From the NCBI GenBank assembly GCA_016207065.1, contig JACQQK010000093.1, forward strand, positions 1 through 51,765: 51,765 bases of DNA, in the 5' to 3' direction. The notes under the pieces were generated by a model. The model was not told where the DNA came from. It searched no databases and saw only the letters and a list, made by a program, of their open reading frames with translations. Positions 16,750 to 30,855 of this stretch are shown piece by piece; positions within the stretch are counted from its first letter, which is position 1, and every line of letters begins with the position of its first letter. The DNA is from Nitrospinota bacterium (GTDB lineage: Bacteria > Nitrospinota > Nitrospinia > Nitrospinales > JACRGP01). Made by a program: the position numbers and the translations under genes.

Positions 16750-17552
16750 CACATGTACCCTCGCGCCCGCAGTTTCTGCATGGCGTACGTGTTCTCCTGG
16801 TCCTGCGCCCTGCCGGAGCGCTCCGAGACCGTGGTGTTCCTCAGTTCCTCGATGATTTCCGGAACAGTCCTGGCCTGGGAGTCGATGGGGAAGGTGCACG
16901 GCGCGCATCCCAGGGAGCGGTACCGCTTCCCTTCCGCGTTGGAAAAATAAAGGTCGATGATGGGGATCTTCTCCCGGTTGATGTATTCCCACACGTTGAG
17001 TTCGGTCCAGTGCAACAAGGGGTGGATGCGGATGTGCGTGCCCTCCGCGAAGGTGGTCTTGAACTGATCCCACAGCTCCGGCGGCTGGTCCTTGAAGTTC
17101 CACTCGAAATTCTTGTCGCGCGGGGAGAAATAGCGTTCCTTGGCCCGCGTGCCTTCCTCGTCGCGCCGGATCCCCAGGATCAGGCCGGTATAGCCCTTGG
17201 CCTCCATGATCTGTTGCAGGCCCTGGGTCTTCAGCGCCTCGCAACAAACGATCCTCCCCTTGGTGTGGTTCATCCCCTCGTCAAGGGCCTTCTTGTTCTG
17301 CCCCACCACCAGGGTCACCCCCCACTCCTTCGCGATCTTGTCGCGGTATTCGATCATTTTCGGGATTTTGTAACTGGTGTCGATGTGCACCAGGGGGATG
17401 GGACAATGGCCGAAAAAGGCCTTGCGCGCCAGCCACAACAATACGGTCGAGTCCTTGCCGATCGACCACAGCATCGCCAGGTTCTTGAATTTCTTATACG
17501 CCTCGCGAAGGATGAATACGCTTTGATTTTCCAGTTCGTCCAGATGGTCCAT
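16749..17552 (-). CDS. cysD: Sulfate adenylyltransferase subunit 2 (CysD)
   Basis: A 267-residue PP-loop ATP pyrophosphatase that forms APS from ATP and sulfate together with the CysN GTPase. The PP-loop is SIGKDS (about 30-35; SGGKDS is more common). Other family features are [50 protein letters not shown] and the C-terminal [13 protein letters not shown] at 17552 starts at the family N-terminus; an in-frame GTG at 17561 is the alternative. It overlaps the start of cysNC. No sulfite or APS reductase lies nearby, so the APS could feed assimilation elsewhere or a sulfation pathway. Confidence 0.92.
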   Translation of the reverse strand: MDHLDELENQSVFILREAYKKFKNLAMLWSIGKDSTVLLWLARKAFFGHCPIPLVHIDTSYKIPKMIEYRDKIAKEWGVTLVVGQNKKALDEGMNHTKGRIVCCEALKTQGLQQIMEAKGYTGLILGIRRDEEGTRAKERYFSPRDKNFEWNFKDQPPELWDQFKTTFAEGTHIRIHPLLHWTELNVWEYINREKIPIIDLYFSNAEGKRYRSLGCAPCTFPIDSQARTVPEIIEELRNTTVSERSGRAQDQENTYAMQKLRARGYM

Positions 17553-17628
17553 GCAACACACGCCTTATAAATTGAATAGGATGACTATACTTTATCGCGC
17601 CAAGGCCCATTAATCAAGGGATAACGGC

Positions 17629-17750
17629 CCAGCGTGCCGCTGGACTCAACCTGCTTGACCCGGATGGCGAATAATCGTCATCGAGGGCAATCCGGGTTTG
17701 GCCATTTTCGTTCCGGGGCGTTCCCCGGCCAGCGTACCGCTGGACTCAAC
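17629..17750. repeat. Pair of 22-bp hairpin repeats exactly 100 bp apart
   Basis: The words at 17629-17650 and 17729-17750 are identical but for one base. Each contains the self-complementary core CCAGCG-TRCC-CGCTGG or near equivalent, followed by ACTCAAC. A related partial word lies at about 17788. The same core recurs inverted at 28339-28353 just after another gene's stop. They lie in the 246-bp gap between the 3' end of the DUF2851 gene and cysD, together with further GC hairpins. Confidence 0.6.
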
Positions 17751-17798
17751 GCCGCCTCGGCGCAAGCGCGAGGCGGGGCATCCGCGGCCAGCGGCCGT

Positions 17799-19354
17799 TC
17801 AAGCGAAATACTCTCCGACGATCCGGGGAAACGGACAACGCGTGCAGTTGTTCTCGTTTTGCGCGCAAAAATCCTGGTAGACCTGCATCAACCCCTGGGT
17901 CTGCTTGTCGCTGGACAGCAGTTGGACCATGTCTTTCCTGTCCCCGAGGATATACTGCTTCATGAAACGGACCTGCTTGTTTTCCGCGGGACTCTTCCCC
18001 GATTGAAACAGAAAGCCGAGCGCCGCCTCCAGGGAGGTCGACTTGCCGGCCCGGGCGTAAATCAACCCGATGGGGATCGCGATGTTGACGGTGATCTCCC
18101 TTGACCGGTCGGGCCCCAGGACCTGTTGCGGCCGGGAAAGTTTCTTGCCGTTGGGGGAATAATGGTCGGACCAGTAGTCCGGGGACTCCACGCAAAAAAA
18201 CCGTTCGATCTTTCTGGCCGTTGCCGGGGGCATAGTATACCCTTTGTCCCCGGAAATGGAAATGGCCGATTTCAGCAGGTCGATATAGTCCGCGAACATC
18301 CCCCGGCGCCAGTGCCGGACGACGAGACGGCTGAGCGCCGCGATCCGCCGGTACGGGTAGTTGGCCGGCCGGATCCCCCCCAGCCTCCAGACTCCCGCGT
18401 CCGATAGCGTCTTGGGAAACCGGTCCTTGTACTTCTCCCAGAACCGGAAAAGAGACGAAAAATAATCCTTGCCGCCGGGCGCAACGGCGTCGGGATCCGA
18501 AAACCGCGAGTTGAGCAAACCGGAAACTCCAAACAGGATGGCCTGGACGTGGAGGACCCTTTCGTTGTCCTTCATTTGGACCGGCAGGAGATTTTTCAAC
18601 TCGGCGATGGGGACCCGTTCCGCCAGCGCCTGGAAGGGTTTCTTGTTGTTGGGATACCCCAGGGCCTCCGCGACGCCTTCATGGAACGTCTGTTCGTAAC
18701 CATAGAGGATCACCCGGTCGTGAAAGCGGTTCATCTTGATGTTGATCCGCGCGTCCCCGGCGGCGCTCAAAAGGAACGCCATTTTTTCCCTGGACAGTTT
18801 CGCCAGGGGCTCGTGACAACGTCCGTAATTGAATTTGTTGATGACCGGGTAGTTGTCGAAATCCAGTTGCTCGTCGAGTTCCAGCAGGCCCTTTTTCAAA
18901 AAGCTTTTCAGCTCCAATTCGAAGATATGGGCTCCGGGAAGGCGCGGCGAGGGACGGGGCGGGTTTGACGACGGGCGCTTCCCGCGCCCTTTCCACATGA
19001 AAACGTGCAGGACGACGTTGTCGTAGTCGGGGTTGCCGGAATGATTGTGGCTTTTCCAATCCGTCGAATAGACGTGCAACTCCACGTCGCCCTGAATGGT
19101 TTTCCCGTCCACCTTGACGATGGCCTTGGCGAAATCCGGGCCGCTTCCAAAGTTCCAGTAGCCGGGGAAGAGGATCTCCAGTTTCTCCCCCTCGGTGGTC
19201 CGCAACTCCCTTGTCTTGAACAACTGGTCGTTCCAGATGCACCGGATGACTTTTTCCTGGATTCCCGGTTGGGGTAGCTCTTCCCGGACTTCAAGGCGGG
19301 AATAAAGGCGGGTGAATTTCAAGTAGTCCCCGGTGAAGTATTCCCTGGGGACGG

Positions 19355-19358
<4 letters not shown>
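17799..19358 (-). CDS. DUF2851 family protein
   Basis: A 519-residue protein of the DUF2851 family, whose function is unknown. Recognisable features are LEILFPGYWNFGSGPDFAKA and GDVELHVYSTDWKSHNHSGN near the N-terminus, which make an acidic/His-rich patch reminiscent of a metal site, and a closing ENNCTRCPFPRI with two Cys. ATG at 19358 is favoured because it forms an ATGA overlap with the cysS stop; an in-frame ATG at 19370 is possible. Translational coupling to cysS suggests co-expression, perhaps in RNA or translation-linked housekeeping, but that is inference. A signal peptide or membrane helix is not evident. Confidence 0.8.
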
Positions 19359-20836
<1,478 letters not shown>

Positions 20837-20918
20837 GCCGTATAAACTAGCAGACCGGCCGAGGAATTGTCAAAAACCTTTGCAACGAGGACATCCCTTT
20901 TTTCACGTTGTCCGTTTA

Positions 20919-24487
<3,569 letters not shown>

Positions 24488-24491
<4 letters not shown>

Positions 24492-26251
24492 TGGTCGTGG
24501 GTAGCCGACGCTTTTTCCGCTTCGGCTTTCACCGTGAAACTGTTTTTCGCGGCGAACCGTTCTCCGGGCCTCAAGCCGCGGAGGACCTCGACGAATTCGC
24601 CGTCGCTTTTCCCCAGTTTCAACGGCCGGGCCTCGAAAAAATCGCCGTATTTGACGAACGCCGCCGGCCCGTCGCGCCAGGTTTGGATGGCCTCCGCGGG
24701 CACGGCGAGGGGAACGGGATTTTCCTCCAGGAGCAGTTCCGCCGTCACGAAGGCCCCTGGCCGCCAGCGCCCTTCGGGATTGGGAACGACGACGCGGCCC
24801 GTGACGGTCCGGGTCCTCTCGTCGACGATCGAACCGAGATAGTCGAGCGTCCCCTCCGCTTCCAGCCCAAGGTTTTCGGAATACGTCCTGACCCTTTGCC
24901 CCAACCGGGCGTTTTTTACGTCCTTCGCGGGAATGGCGATATTCACCCACACCTCGGAAAGGTCGGCGAGCAGGAAAATGTCCGCGTCCTTCCTTACCGC
25001 CTCTCCCGCCGCGACGTGTTTCCGGACCACGACGCCGTCGATGGGCGCCCGCAATTCATAGCGCGTGAAGACGCTCCCCGTCTGGTTTGGCAAGGCGGCA
25101 ATCTCCGGTTGGGCCAAACCCAGCGCCAGAAGTTTTTGCCGAGCGGTTTCCAGGTCCAGCCCGGCGAGTTCCGCCGCCCTTTTTTTCTGGAGAAGGTTCC
25201 ACGACCCGTCATAGGCCGTTTTTTCGCGAAGAGAAAGATATTTCGCCTCGGCGCTTTTGTATTCCTCGAGGGCAATCTGGTATTCGGAGCCGGAGGAAAT
25301 TTTCTTTTCGAAAAGCCCTTTTTCCCGAAGATAGACGGACTTCGCGAGTTTCAATTTCGTATAGGCGGGGAGCAGTTGCGCCCGGCTTTCGCCGATCGTC
25401 AGCCCTTGCAGTTGCCGGTAGATCTCGTCCAGATCGCTTTCCCGTTCCAGGACTTCGAGCATTTTAGAGGCGTTCTCGAAAACGGCCGTCTCCCGCTCGA
25501 TGTCGGCTTTCGCGAGGTTGGCGCGTTTCAAGGCGGCGAGATAATCGCTTTTCGCGTCGGCCAGTTCGCGGCTTTCCAGGACGGCGATGATTTCGCCTCG
25601 ATGCACCGGCTCGCCCAACGCTTTATTGACCTTCTTCACGACCCCGTCCAGCCGGGGGACCACATGGGCGACTTTTTCCTCGTTGAGCCCCACTTCGCCG
25701 GGCAATACGAGCGCGTTTTTCAGTTGCGCGGGGCCGGCGGCCGCGAGCGTAATCCCCGCGTTTTTCATGGCTTCCTCGGAAAGCTCCGCCCTGGCTTCCA
25801 CTTGGGAGTATTCCCAACGATAAGAATTCCCTTTCCATTGCGCTTGAATCTTTACGTCGAAAGAATGCGGCTCCTCAACGGTCTTGTCTCCCAGAAGGTA
25901 GTTCCCCGACGGTTTGAAATGGACCGCGTCAACGCGGTCGAGCCGATGGAGTTCGATGGTCAGGCTTACTTCGTCCAGGGGGACGCTTTTCCCTTCCTCC
26001 CTTGCGATATAAACCCGGAATTGAGGCGGTACGCCTTGTTCGAAGATGACGACCTCGACCCGCAAGTCATCCTTTGAAAAAAGTTTCCCGCCATGAGGTC
26101 CTTTGCGAACGTCCGGAGCCCTTGCGGTTTCCACTGAAATTCCCTTGGAGCGGTCGACGACGGTTGAGCGCTCCGTCCGCGGAATGACCCAGGAAAAAAC
26201 GGCCCCTATTGCAAGGACCGCCAGGATGGGGAGAGTGATTTTGATTTTCAT
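24488..26251 (-). CDS. czcB: Metal efflux membrane fusion protein, CzcB type
   Basis: A 587-residue periplasmic adaptor of the HlyD/CzcB family linking the RND pump to the outer-membrane channel. It has a short N-terminal membrane anchor (about 5-24), an extra N-terminal domain (about 50-170) as in long CzcB proteins, a barrel-sandwich lipoyl half-motif (LDGVVKKVNKALGEPVHRGE), a long coiled-coil hairpin (about 255-385), and a second half-motif (APIDGVVVRKHVAAGEAV). It ends in His-Asp-His. The start overlaps the czcC stop as ATGA. The stop codon lies inside the terminal repeat of an inserted miniature element, so the original C-terminus may have been different. Confidence 0.88.
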
Positions 26252-27585
26252 GGCCGGGGTTCGCCTCCGGAATTTTGCGGTTCGGGACCGATGGCGGCCA
26301 AGGGTTCGCCCGTCAAGCGTTCGACATCGGCCGCCGCTTTGTGATAGTTCGCCAACGCCTGGACATATTTGCCCCGGGCCTCGAACAAAGTCCTTTGACT
26401 GTCCAATACGTCCAGGAGGCCAAACTTGCCGAAACGGTAACCCTCGTTGACGGCGTCGAACGCGCCTTGGGCTCCCGGCAGGACCTTTGTTTTAAGCGAC
26501 ATCGCCTCCGAATAAGCGGACCGGAGCGCGTTGTAGGTTTCCGCCAGGACCCTGGCCGCGTGAATTTCAGCCGCGCGTTTTTCCGCCTCGGCCTTGACCA
26601 GCCGGTGGCGGGCCGCTTCCGTCGCGCCCTGGTTGCGATCGAAAAATTGCAGAGGGACGGAAAATCCAAAAACGACCGCGTTGTCGCCGCTTTCCTCCAG
26701 ACGCCGATAACCGCCCTGGACCTTGATATCCGGGACCGCTTTCGCAAGTTCCATGTCCACGACGGCTTGCCGTTGTTTCAATTCCGCCGCCCAACGGGCG
26801 AGGTCGGGGTTGTTGGCCAGACGCCGGGCCAAGGCTTCAAAAGGCGGGACTTCCGCGACCAAATCCAAAAGCCCCGTTGCCGATTGAAACCGCGGGGCGG
26901 TTTCTCCCCATGTGGCCGACAAGGTCCCGCGGGCAGTGTCCAGTTCCCGCCTTGCCCGCTCCAGCTCAATATGCGTGTTGGCAAGCGCCACCTGGGCCTT
27001 GGTTTCCTCGATGGGAGGGACCTTTCCGGAGCCCGCCCTTTCGGCAACCGCCTTTAAAGTCCTTTCCGCGAGGCCCGACAATTCCTCCGCCAGCGAAATC
27101 CCGTTTTGGGCCTTGAGCACATCGGTAAAAGCTTTTGCGACCCGCGTCAGGACATCCATGCGCTTTGTCTCGTAATCCCAATGGGCAAGCTCTTGCGAAA
27201 GGGAACCGGCCCGTACCCGCGCGGCCCTTTTCCCTCCCAACTCGATCAACTGGCCGAGGCGTAGGGTCGTTTGCGACCGGTCAAACCCGCGAAACCCGCC
27301 CGACCCGGCCGCGTCCTCCGCTTCGACCGCCAATTCGGGATTCGGAAGCAAACCCAATTGCAACGTCCTGGCTTCGCGCGAACGCTTCTCCCAGGAAAAC
27401 GACTCAAGCTCCGGGTTATGAATTAATGCGGCGGCGACAGCCTGTCGCAACGTGATGGTTCCGGCCGGCCTTCCGGTTTCCTCCGGAGGCGAAACCGGTT
27501 CCGCGAAATTTTTTAAAGGCAATAACATCAGGGTGAACAATAGGATCAGTAGTCCGGTTTTGACCGGCTTTGCCGCTCTTTTCAT
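26248..27585 (-). CDS. czcC: Outer-membrane efflux channel, CzcC/TolC family
   Basis: A 445-residue outer-membrane factor with a signal peptide (MKRAAKPVKTGLLILLFTLM) and two OEP repeats of long alpha-hairpins. Typical pieces are LRQAVAAALIHNPEL near the N-terminus, LPNPELAVEAE, and FSVPLQFFDRNQG in the second half. It forms the trimeric channel for the RND pump. ATG at 27585 is chosen because GAGG precedes it and the signal peptide begins there. The stop overlaps the czcB ATG. Upstream, 134 bp separate it from the His-rich gene, with GC-rich short repeats but no clear terminator. Confidence 0.88.
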   Translation of the reverse strand: MKRAAKPVKTGLLILLFTLMLLPLKNFAEPVSPPEETGRPAGTITLRQAVAAALIHNPELESFSWEKRSREARTLQLGLLPNPELAVEAEDAAGSGGFRGFDRSQTTLRLGQLIELGGKRAARVRAGSLSQELAHWDYETKRMDVLTRVAKAFTDVLKAQNGISLAEELSGLAERTLKAVAERAGSGKVPPIEETKAQVALANTHIELERARRELDTARGTLSATWGETAPRFQSATGLLDLVAEVPPFEALARRLANNPDLARWAAELKQRQAVVDMELAKAVPDIKVQGGYRRLEESGDNAVVFGFSVPLQFFDRNQGATEAARHRLVKAEAEKRAAEIHAARVLAETYNALRSAYSEAMSLKTKVLPGAQGAFDAVNEGYRFGKFGLLDVLDSQRTLFEARGKYVQALANYHKAAADVERLTGEPLAAIGPEPQNSGGEPRP

Positions 27586-27719
27586 ATTGAAACCTCGAAA
27601 TTTAGAAGCCGGGACCGCGCGGTTTTTTTCAAAGGCGAATTGGGTCTCCGCGAAAGAAAAAGGCTCCACGCCGCAAGCAAATTGCCCGCGCGGCAAAAAA
27701 TCAGTAAGGGATTTGAAAC

Positions 27720-28187
27720 TTAAATGAAAAGAGAGGGGGGAGAACGTTCCTGGCGCGTGTCTTTATAGGCAGGGAAGGGAACAATAAAAACGCCGGCAAG
27801 GACCGAATGGAAGGAAGGGCGTTCTGGAATTATGAACGAGGCGAAAACATTTTCAAGCGCGACGGCTTGAAAATGTTTTTCCGGTTGAATGCCGGTTTTA
27901 TAAAGACTTACCTCGTAATTGTCGGAATCGTGTTCCGGCGCGGAATGGGGATGATGATGCTCCTTGTCCAACCCGGGGCCGGAGGGATGCAGGTTGATGG
28001 AATGGGCAACACTCTCGAACTCGTGCGAATGGAAATGGCCTTTATGCTCGTGAGGTTGTAATGCGCCTTCGTGGCCATGTGCGTTGCCGGGATGATAATG
28101 AAGAAATGGGAAAAAGAAAAACTGAAATCCCCACAGCAAAATCACCACGAACGCAACGCCGGGATTCTTCCTTAAAAAATCGACCAT
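27720..28187 (-). CDS. Small His-rich membrane-anchored protein, putative periplasmic metal buffer
   Basis: A 155-residue protein: one N-terminal TM segment (about 10-28), then a loop with 18 histidines overall, many clustered (KGHFHSHE, EHHHPHSAPEH). It precedes czcCBA in the same direction and probably belongs to the operon. The topology puts the His-rich part in the periplasm, where it may bind the exported metal or act as a sensor. I see no named family. ATG at 28187 is the start nearest the TM helix; an earlier in-frame ATG at 28244 is less likely because it adds a charged leader. A perfect 15-bp inverted repeat lies within its 3' half. Confidence 0.65.
   Translation of the reverse strand: MVDFLRKNPGVAFVVILLWGFQFFFFPFLHYHPGNAHGHEGALQPHEHKGHFHSHEFESVAHSINLHPSGPGLDKEHHHPHSAPEHDSDNYEVSLYKTGIQPEKHFQAVALENVFASFIIPERPSFHSVLAGVFIVPFPAYKDTRQERSPPSLFI
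27844..27879. repeat. Perfect 15-bp inverted repeat inside the His-rich gene
   Basis: AAAACATTTTCAAGC (27844-27858) is repeated as its exact complement GCTTGAAAATGTTTT (27865-27879) with a 6-base spacer. On the minus strand it encodes EKHFQAVALENVF, so the frame is kept. A stem this long would form a stable hairpin in the mRNA ahead of czcC. It is AT-richer than its surroundings. Confidence 0.7.
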
Positions 28188-28338
28188 GGGAGGCTTCTTT
28201 TTCTCGTGCCGGTTGAGATGTAAAAAATTATGGCCCAAAACCAAGGGTCAAGGCAACTATTTGCGGCGAAACGCCGGATGGGCTCGACTCGGATTGTCCT
28301 CGACAACGCGTATTCGCCGCCAAAAGAGCCCACTGGGC

Positions 28339-28353
28339 CCAGCGGCACGCTGG
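28339..28353. terminator. Hairpin after the TPR-cupredoxin gene, repeat-family member
   Basis: CCAGCGGCACGCTGG is self-complementary except for its loop and starts 6 bp past the minus-strand stop at 28359. Its reverse complement matches the core of the two repeats at 17629 and 17729. Position suggests a 3'-end structure for this gene, but there is no strong T-run, so termination is only possible. Confidence 0.35.
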
Positions 28354-28358
28354 GAAGT

Positions 28359-30356
28359 TCAATGTTTGGCTTCCGGTTTCTCCCCGCCCGCGGACGGGTT
28401 GAGGCGGTGTTCGAGTTCCCGGATGTTTTCGCGTAGTTGGTTGACGGCCAGCCGGGTCTCGTCCTGGAGCGACTCCCTCGTGAATTTCTGGCCTTTGTAG
28501 GGACCCAGGCCGGAGATTTTCTTGCGGATGACGTCCAGTTTCTCCTCCAGGACCTGTCCGCGTTTCTCGCTGAAGCTTTTGGTTATGGCTCCCTTCAGGC
28601 CCTCGCCTTCGTAATACCGGGTGATCGCGGTCAGCATCCTCTTGCTCGAAAGATAATCCTTGCCCGCTTTCCAGTCGTCGATGGCCTGGAGGACTTCCTT
28701 CTCGATCAGGTCGGCGATGGCCTTGTAGTCCTTTTCGTCGACCAGGTCGTGGATCTCCCCCGGTTGCGAGGCCGCGGCGATGCTGAAATCCAGCGTCTGG
28801 TCCGCGCCGTTCAGCTTGAGGGCCTTCATGTTGCCTTCGACCTCGGACGGGCTGAGACGGGAGTTCCAGACTTGCAGGAGGAACTCGATGTTCGGCAGTT
28901 TTTCGAACTTGTAGTTCCCGTTTTTATCGGCCAGCGTGTAGTAGCCGTTGGGGACCACGAAAATGACGCCGATCATGTCCTTGTGCATGTTGCACCGCAG
29001 GACCACGGGGCCGGGTTCGGTGAGCTTGACGCTCTTGGAGGAACCGGCGGCCATGGCCCCCAGGTTGAACTGGTTGTTCAGCGACTTGGAGTAAATATTG
29101 TGGACCTCCAGGTCTTCGTTGACGAACGCGATGCTGGCCCCCACCTGGACGACGGAATGGCCGGGCACGAATTGCAGGTTCTTTTGCCGGATGGAGACGT
29201 TTTGCGTTTTTTGTCCGGGGACCCGCAACTTGTTTTTGGCTTCCATGACGACCACCGTGCCGGGGTCGGCCGGTTGCCCGTTGAACAACACCCGGCCCTT
29301 GACGCCGGTCGAATCTTTCTCCTCCTTGGTCGAGGACCCTTCCATTTTATGGTCGGAGCCCTCGGACTTTTTGGGGTCTTCAGGCAACTTGGGGGCGGAG
29401 TCGAGTTTGGCCGTTTGTTCGCCGCCCGTCTCGGGCTTGCTCTCCGGCTGGTCCTTGAGTTTGTAACGCCCCAGGGCCTTCAGCATCTGGACCACGAAAG
29501 GCTGTTCGAATTGTTTGTCCAATTCGATGGCGCGCTCGAAATGAGGGGCGGCCTCCTCCACCTTGTTGCGTATGCTGAGGACGACCGCCAGGTTGAAATG
29601 CGCCTGCGCGAAATTGGGGTCGATCTCCAGCGTCTTGCCGTACATTTCGGTTTCCTTGACGTAATCCTTCTTCTGTCCCAAGGCCTTGCCCATGTAATTG
29701 TAGGCCAGATAATGGCGGGGGTTGACCTTGACGGTCTTTTGGAACAGGTCGATCGCCCCGTCCGCGTTGTTTTCCTCCAGCTTGGACATCCCCCAGTTGA
29801 AGAGGATCTCTTCGTCGTTGGGGGCCAGTTCCAAGGCCCGCTGGAACCGCTTGTTGGCGCCCTCGAATTTTTTTTCCATCCGCAGGGCCGCCCCCCAGAT
29901 GGAGAAGACCTCGGGGGAATCGGGGCTCGATTGGGCCGCTTTTTGAAACTCGATCTCGGCCAGTCCGAACTGACCTTTCTCCGCCAGCCGCATGCCCTTG
30001 GCGATGCTCTCCACGGTCTCGCGGGGAAGTTTGGGTTGCGGCGCGGGCGGGGCCGTGTCCGCGGCCTTTTTCACCAAGGCGTCGCGGTCCCGCTCCAAGG
30101 TGTCGGAAATCGTTTTTACCGCCCCGTTCGGGTTCGGGGCCGGCTCGTTGGACTCGGTCTTCTTGGCGGGCGGTTTCTGCTTGAATTTGTCGTAAGGCTC
30201 CAGTTTACCCGACGGGGTGAAGACATAAATCAATCCGCAGGCGAAAATCAAGACCAGGACCACCGCCAGGAAGGGTTTGATGAACTGACGGATACCCGCG
30301 GGGTGTTGGTCTTTCCCCGCTACACGGGCGCTTCGATTCTTTTTCTTCTGGCTCAT
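28359..30356 (-). CDS. Membrane-anchored TPR protein with cupredoxin domain
   Basis: A 665-residue protein: basic N-terminus, one TM helix (about 25-45), Pro/Lys-rich linker, four to five TPR repeats (about 115-300), a charged linker, a beta domain (about 350-490) and a helical C-terminal domain (about 535-650). The beta domain resembles methylamine-utilisation-type plastocyanin domains and holds a full type 1 copper set: H419 (EVHN), C455, H458 and M461 (RCNMHKDM). It should therefore sit outside the cytoplasm and bind Cu for electron transfer or storage. The C-terminal domain is not one I recognise. FmdB is encoded 85 bp upstream on the same strand. Its location behind the efflux operon suggests metal handling but may be chance. 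Confidence 0.75.
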   Translation of the reverse strand: MSQKKKNRSARVAGKDQHPAGIRQFIKPFLAVVLVLIFACGLIYVFTPSGKLEPYDKFKQKPPAKKTESNEPAPNPNGAVKTISDTLERDRDALVKKAADTAPPAPQPKLPRETVESIAKGMRLAEKGQFGLAEIEFQKAAQSSPDSPEVFSIWGAALRMEKKFEGANKRFQRALELAPNDEEILFNWGMSKLEENNADGAIDLFQKTVKVNPRHYLAYNYMGKALGQKKDYVKETEMYGKTLEIDPNFAQAHFNLAVVLSIRNKVEEAAPHFERAIELDKQFEQPFVVQMLKALGRYKLKDQPESKPETGGEQTAKLDSAPKLPEDPKKSEGSDHKMEGSSTKEEKDSTGVKGRVLFNGQPADPGTVVVMEAKNKLRVPGQKTQNVSIRQKNLQFVPGHSVVQVGASIAFVNEDLEVHNIYSKSLNNQFNLGAMAAGSSKSVKLTEPGPVVLRCNMHKDMIGVIFVVPNGYYTLADKNGNYKFEKLPNIEFLLQVWNSRLSPSEVEGNMKALKLNGADQTLDFSIAAASQPGEIHDLVDEKDYKAIADLIEKEVLQAIDDWKAGKDYLSSKRMLTAITRYYEGEGLKGAITKSFSEKRGQVLEEKLDVIRKKISGLGPYKGQKFTRESLQDETRLAVNQLRENIRELEHRLNPSAGGEKPEAKH

Positions 30357-30441
30357 TGGTTTCCTGGGTAAATGGGTGAAAGGACAATCTCCGCCCCACT
30401 CCCTCCCCTGTCCTGAGGGAGTTACGGCGTCTCCGCAAATC

Positions 30442-30684
30442 CTATAACTCCGACCTCAACTTGGGAATGGGCAGTTTGAAAACGTTCTTGTTGGGGTAAT
30501 CGTTCATGGTCGCCGGACCGGATTTGGATGTCCGCTGGACATTCGACGCGAAAGTGGAAAATTTTCGCTCGACGTTGCCCGATCCGCACTCGTCGCACCG
30601 GGTCTCTTCTTTTTTGACGCTGGCGGATTGGAGAAGGGTGAAGTCTTTCTGGCAATCCTGGCAATGGTATTCGTAGAGCGGCAT
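30442..30684 (-). CDS. FmdB-family zinc ribbon protein
   Basis: An 80-residue protein starting MPLYEYHCQDCQ, the standard FmdB opening, with zinc ligands C8, C11, C30 and C33 (RCDECGSG). FmdB-type proteins are small putative regulators of unknown target. ATG at 30684 is the family start; the frame extends to a TTG at 30702. The gene is divergent from dcd and probably shares the intergenic control region; the TPR-cupredoxin gene follows it. Confidence 0.85.
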   Translation of the reverse strand: MPLYEYHCQDCQKDFTLLQSASVKKEETRCDECGSGNVERKFSTFASNVQRTSKSGPATMNDYPNKNVFKLPIPKLRSEL

Positions 30685-30716
30685 GATGTCAGCCGACGCC
30701 AACGGAAAATATGGGG

Positions 30717-30745
30717 TTGAAATATTTCGTTTCTTAGGATTTAAT
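30717..30745 (+). promoter_or_regulatory. Putative sigma-70 promoter for dcd-scpB-rluB
   Basis: TTGAAA (30717-30722) and TTTAAT (30740-30745) are 17 bp apart. The spacing is ideal and the boxes close to consensus, in the divergent gap between fmdB and dcd. The predicted leader to dcd is about 100 bases. Confidence 0.5.
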
Positions 30746-30855
30746 CATAGGTTCGAAAGGCCTGTCAATTGGATTTTCCGTCCGCCATTCCCGGCCGAGA
30801 GACGTTTTGATCCCCTGTATCGTTAGGAAGGACCCTCCGGTTCTTTTTTTATCCC

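Noticed and set aside
16750-17247. N-terminal extension of the cysNC frame upstream of 16749
   Set aside because: It runs opposite-frame through cysD, is Arg/Gly/His-rich without a domain, and the GTPase start MNDTVQL at 16749 is coupled to the cysD stop.
17629-17750. CRISPR array
   Set aside because: Only two full repeat units of 22 bp, each self-complementary with 78 bp between them, no leader and no cas genes.
28437-30371. Long open frame antisense to the TPR-cupredoxin gene
   Set aside because: It mirrors a real gene in GC-rich DNA, shows no domain and no ribosome binding site.
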